From assembly GCA_009835005.1 (NCBI GenBank), contig WTFG01000006.1:62001-126000 (forward strand): a stretch of 64,000 nt of DNA, written 5' to 3'. Shown in pieces: positions 62,052 to 64,000 of this stretch. Each line of letters starts with the position of its first letter. Within the stretch, counting starts at the first letter, position 1. The notes under the pieces are model-generated. The model worked only from the letters and a program-made list of their open reading frames with translations. It had not been told where the DNA came from and did not search any database. The stretch comes from Flavobacteriaceae bacterium Ap0902. GTDB lineage: Bacteria > Bacteroidota > Bacteroidia > Flavobacteriales > Weeksellaceae. The position numbers and the translations under genes were made by a program.

Positions 62052-63305
62052 ATGTCATATTTTTTCACTTCTGAATCGGTATCAGAAGGGCACCCAGACA
62101 AGATTGCAGATCAAATATCAGATGCTATTTTAGATCATTTTTTAGCCTTTGATCCAGAAAGCAAAGTAGCCTGCGAGACCATGGTAACCACAGGACAAGT
62201 TGTATTAGCAGGTGAGGTAAACTCTTCTGCCTACGTAGACCTACAAAAAGTAACCAGAAGCACGATAGAAGCCATCGGCTACACAAATAGTGATATGAAG
62301 TTTTCTTATGACTCCTGCGGCATCCTCTCTGCCATTCATGAGCAATCCCCAGAGATCCGTCAAGGCGTAGATAAGCAATCCCAAGAAGAACAAGGCGCAG
62401 GAGATCAAGGGATGATGTTCGGGTATGCCTGTAGCGAAACAGAAAACTACATGCCACTTGCTTTGGAATTATCTCATATGATTCTAAAAGAGCTGGCAGC
62501 CATTAGAAAAGAAAGAAAACAGATGACCTACCTGCGGCCAGACGCCAAGGCACAAGTCACCATGGAATATGATGATAACCATCAGCCCATTAGAGTGCAT
62601 ACCATTGTGGTTTCCACACAACATGAGTCATTTGACGAGGATGATAAAATGTTAAAAATCATAGAAGATGATATCAAAAATTTAATAATTCCAAAAGTCA
62701 AAAACAAACTAAATCAAAAAGCCCAAGACTTATTCCAAGGAAAAATTAAATATAAAGTGAATCCAACAGGTAAATTTGTGATTGGAGGCCCCCATGGAGA
62801 TTCAGGACTCACAGGCAGGAAAATTATAGTAGATACCTACGGAGGCAAAGGAGCGCACGGAGGTGGAGCCTTTAGTGGTAAAGACCCATCCAAAGTAGAT
62901 AGATCGGCGGCCTATGCCATGCGTCATTTGGCCAAAAACATGGTAGCCGCAGGATTATGTGATGAGGTTGTTGTACAAATCTCGTATGCCATTGGTATCG
63001 CAGAACCTATGAGTTTAATGGTCAATACCTATGGTACAAGCAAAATTGATTTGTCTGATGCACAAATTGCAGAAAAAATCCTAGAAAACTTTGATTATAG
63101 ACCCTTTGCCATAGAAAGAGACTTTAAATTGCGCCAACCCATCTATACAGAAACTGCGGCTTATGGTCACATGGGCAGAACACCCAAAACAGTCACCAAA
63201 ACATTTGAAGGCAATGGAAACGAGGTAGTGACCAAAGAAGTAGAACTATTCACATGGGAAAAACTAGATATTGTAGACAGATTAAAAGCCGTTTTTAGAT
63301 CTTGA
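62052..63305 (+). CDS. metK: S-adenosylmethionine synthase
   Basis: MetK makes SAM from methionine and ATP. The 417-residue protein has the N-terminal [21 protein letters not shown], the conserved [12 protein letters not shown] hexapeptide region, the P-loop-like [21 protein letters not shown] and [22 protein letters not shown]. Length is at the upper end of the bacterial family (380-420). It stands alone behind a leader with a SAM-II-like riboswitch, and a palindromic repeat follows downstream. Confidence 0.97.
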   Translation: MSYFFTSESVSEGHPDKIADQISDAILDHFLAFDPESKVACETMVTTGQVVLAGEVNSSAYVDLQKVTRSTIEAIGYTNSDMKFSYDSCGILSAIHEQSPEIRQGVDKQSQEEQGAGDQGMMFGYACSETENYMPLALELSHMILKELAAIRKERKQMTYLRPDAKAQVTMEYDDNHQPIRVHTIVVSTQHESFDEDDKMLKIIEDDIKNLIIPKVKNKLNQKAQDLFQGKIKYKVNPTGKFVIGGPHGDSGLTGRKIIVDTYGGKGAHGGGAFSGKDPSKVDRSAAYAMRHLAKNMVAAGLCDEVVVQISYAIGIAEPMSLMVNTYGTSKIDLSDAQIAEKILENFDYRPFAIERDFKLRQPIYTETAAYGHMGRTPKTVTKTFEGNGNEVVTKEVELFTWEKLDIVDRLKAVFRS

Positions 63306-63334
63306 TTAAAAAGATTTAAATAAGAATTAGGGCA

Positions 63335-63485
63335 GCTATAAAGACTGTCCCAAGTAGTACGCAGGAATCTACTTACAAAAATTAGGCACAAAAGGAGTTT
63401 GCTATTCAGCCCACTCTTTTGTGCCTATTTTTGTTAGCGTATCTTCCTTTGCGCACTACTTGTTACCATCCTGGCTGCAATTTAT
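63335..63485. repeat. Dispersed palindromic repeat, copy B (inverted relative to copy A)
   Basis: The core 63371-63439 (ACTTACAAAAATTAGGCACA to ATTTTTGTTAGCG) is the reverse complement of copy A at 26338-26407, about nine tenths identical. AGGCACAAAAGGAGT pairs with ACTCTTTTGTGCCT to make the hairpin. An outer inverted repeat CAAGTAGTACGCAGGAA / TTCCTTTGCGCACTACTTG lies just outside the core (63353-63366 and 63445-63462). It fills most of the 303-base gap between metK and the last gene, so no coding frame is called here. Confidence 0.75.
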
Positions 63486-63608
63486 TACCGTCAATTTTAG
63501 AAATTCAATCCAAAAAAATTAAAAATTTGTTAAAATAAAACGTCTGTTGGAACAATGTTTGTCTCTATATAATTAATAATTAGTAAATTAATCTTTAAAA
63601 AAATAGAT

Positions 63609-64000
63609 ATGAGACTTAGAGAATTTTTATTAAGTGCAGCCACAATATCGCTATTGGTCAGTTGTGATAATCCCCAAAAAGAAGAAAATGTAGTGGTAAC
63701 ATCAGACGACACGACAACCGTTGTGGATGATGTGGACACTACAAGTGCCATCAACGAGAATATGAACCAAACGTTGTACGTCGCTACCTTATCCTCACTT
63801 AATGAAAATTTAGTAGGTTCAGCTACCTCTGGTGAAGCAAGATTTGTAATAGAAAATGGGCAAATGTCCGTTACCATAGATGTGGATAATGCACCAGCCA
63901 ATATTGTACACTGGCAACACTTCCATGGATTCAAAAATGGAGACGCAGCTTCTTGTGCTACCATGGCAGAAGATACAAATGGAGATGGGATCATTGATTT
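63609..64000 (+). CDS. Lipoprotein with CHRD-like or Cu-binding-like region (cut by window end)
   Basis: The ATG at 63609 begins MRLREFLLSAATISLLVSC, a signal peptide with lipobox LVSC (Cys19) followed by DNPQKEENVVV and a Thr/Asp-rich linker. The visible part then reads SGEARFVIENGQMSVTIDVD and IVHWQHFHGFKNGDAASC, ending in DTNGDGIID, an EF-hand-like calcium loop pattern. The HWQHFHGF cluster suggests metal binding, but no family was confirmed. The 131 visible codons continue past the window. A minus-strand frame across this region is a shadow. Confidence 0.75.
   Translation, partial: MRLREFLLSAATISLLVSCDNPQKEENVVVTSDDTTTVVDDVDTTSAINENMNQTLYVATLSSLNENLVGSATSGEARFVIENGQMSVTIDVDNAPANIVHWQHFHGFKNGDAASCATMAEDTNGDGIID

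Noticed and set aside
63530-63994. Minus-strand open frame over the last 0.5 kb
   Set aside because: The plus strand has an ATG-initiated signal peptide with lipobox and a long coherent frame; the minus frame lacks family character and runs opposite to it.

Overview
This 64-kb window is a low-GC chromosomal segment of a member of the Bacteroidota, most likely class Flavobacteriia. The evidence is a SusC/SusD/SusE/SusF cluster, two further TonB-dependent receptors with carboxypeptidase-regulatory N-termini, a PafA-type alkaline phosphatase, a lipid-anchored TamA homologue (TamL), lack of Shine-Dalgarno sequences, and many -7 elements of the form TAnnTTTG. Most genes are housekeeping. No phage, integrase, intact insertion sequence or CRISPR array was seen.

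Layout. 1-2.6 kb: 3' end of a thiamine pyrophosphokinase gene, a wrecked CPBP-type membrane peptidase gene, mnmA and a 48-codon ORF. 2.6-7.3 kb: a lipoprotein, hutG, the operon hypothetical-dapF-mltG, and a membrane-anchored thioredoxin. 7.3-7.9 kb: an operon tRNA-Glu/rpsT/tRNA-Glu. 8-11.5 kb: NlpC/P60 lipoprotein, a GT39-like glycosyltransferase, a LolD-like ATPase, then a GNAT remnant and a folded repeat. 11.5-15.5 kb: pafA and a NatAB-like ABC exporter. 15.6-22.8 kb: susF-susE-susD-susC without an adjacent enzyme. 23-30.4 kb: sucC, radA, a repeat-rich gap, a polyamine-type cluster (arginine decarboxylase, deoxyhypusine-synthase homologue, small acidic protein), purK. 30.5-36.8 kb: an outer-membrane receptor, a CAU tRNA, a BCCT transporter gene with an in-frame stop, a frameshifted mtfA-like gene, mce. 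36.9-41 kb: sufC-sufD-sufS and a DUF4230 protein. 41-46.8 kb: CDF transporter, rnhB, coaD, TerB-like, ABC-F, nadD, DCC oxidoreductase. 46.8-55.3 kb: AddA-like helicase-nuclease, META lipoprotein, uvrC, siderophore-type TonB receptor. 55.3-64 kb: selO-trmH, tamL, trmB, M48 peptidase, a SAM-II-like riboswitch before metK, a palindromic repeat, and a truncated lipoprotein.

The genes do not form one system. Recurrent themes are envelope biogenesis (MltG, DapF, TamL, LolD, lipoproteins), outer-membrane uptake (SusCD and TonB receptors), Fe-S assembly, and tRNA modification (MnmA, TrmH, TrmB). Several lipoproteins carry acidic residues right after the lipid cysteine, as in Bacteroidota surface-export signals, while others lack them, so a surface/periplasm split can be predicted. 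Three genes are broken by frameshifts or a stop codon. Only the CPBP gene is clearly old decay, since its catalytic residues are lost too; the BCCT and mtfA breaks are single changes that could be recent mutations or sequencing errors. The best leads are the SAM-II-like leader of metK, the rpsT/tRNA-Glu sandwich, the Lys-containing deoxyhypusine-synthase homologue beside an arginine decarboxylase, and the palindromic repeat families.
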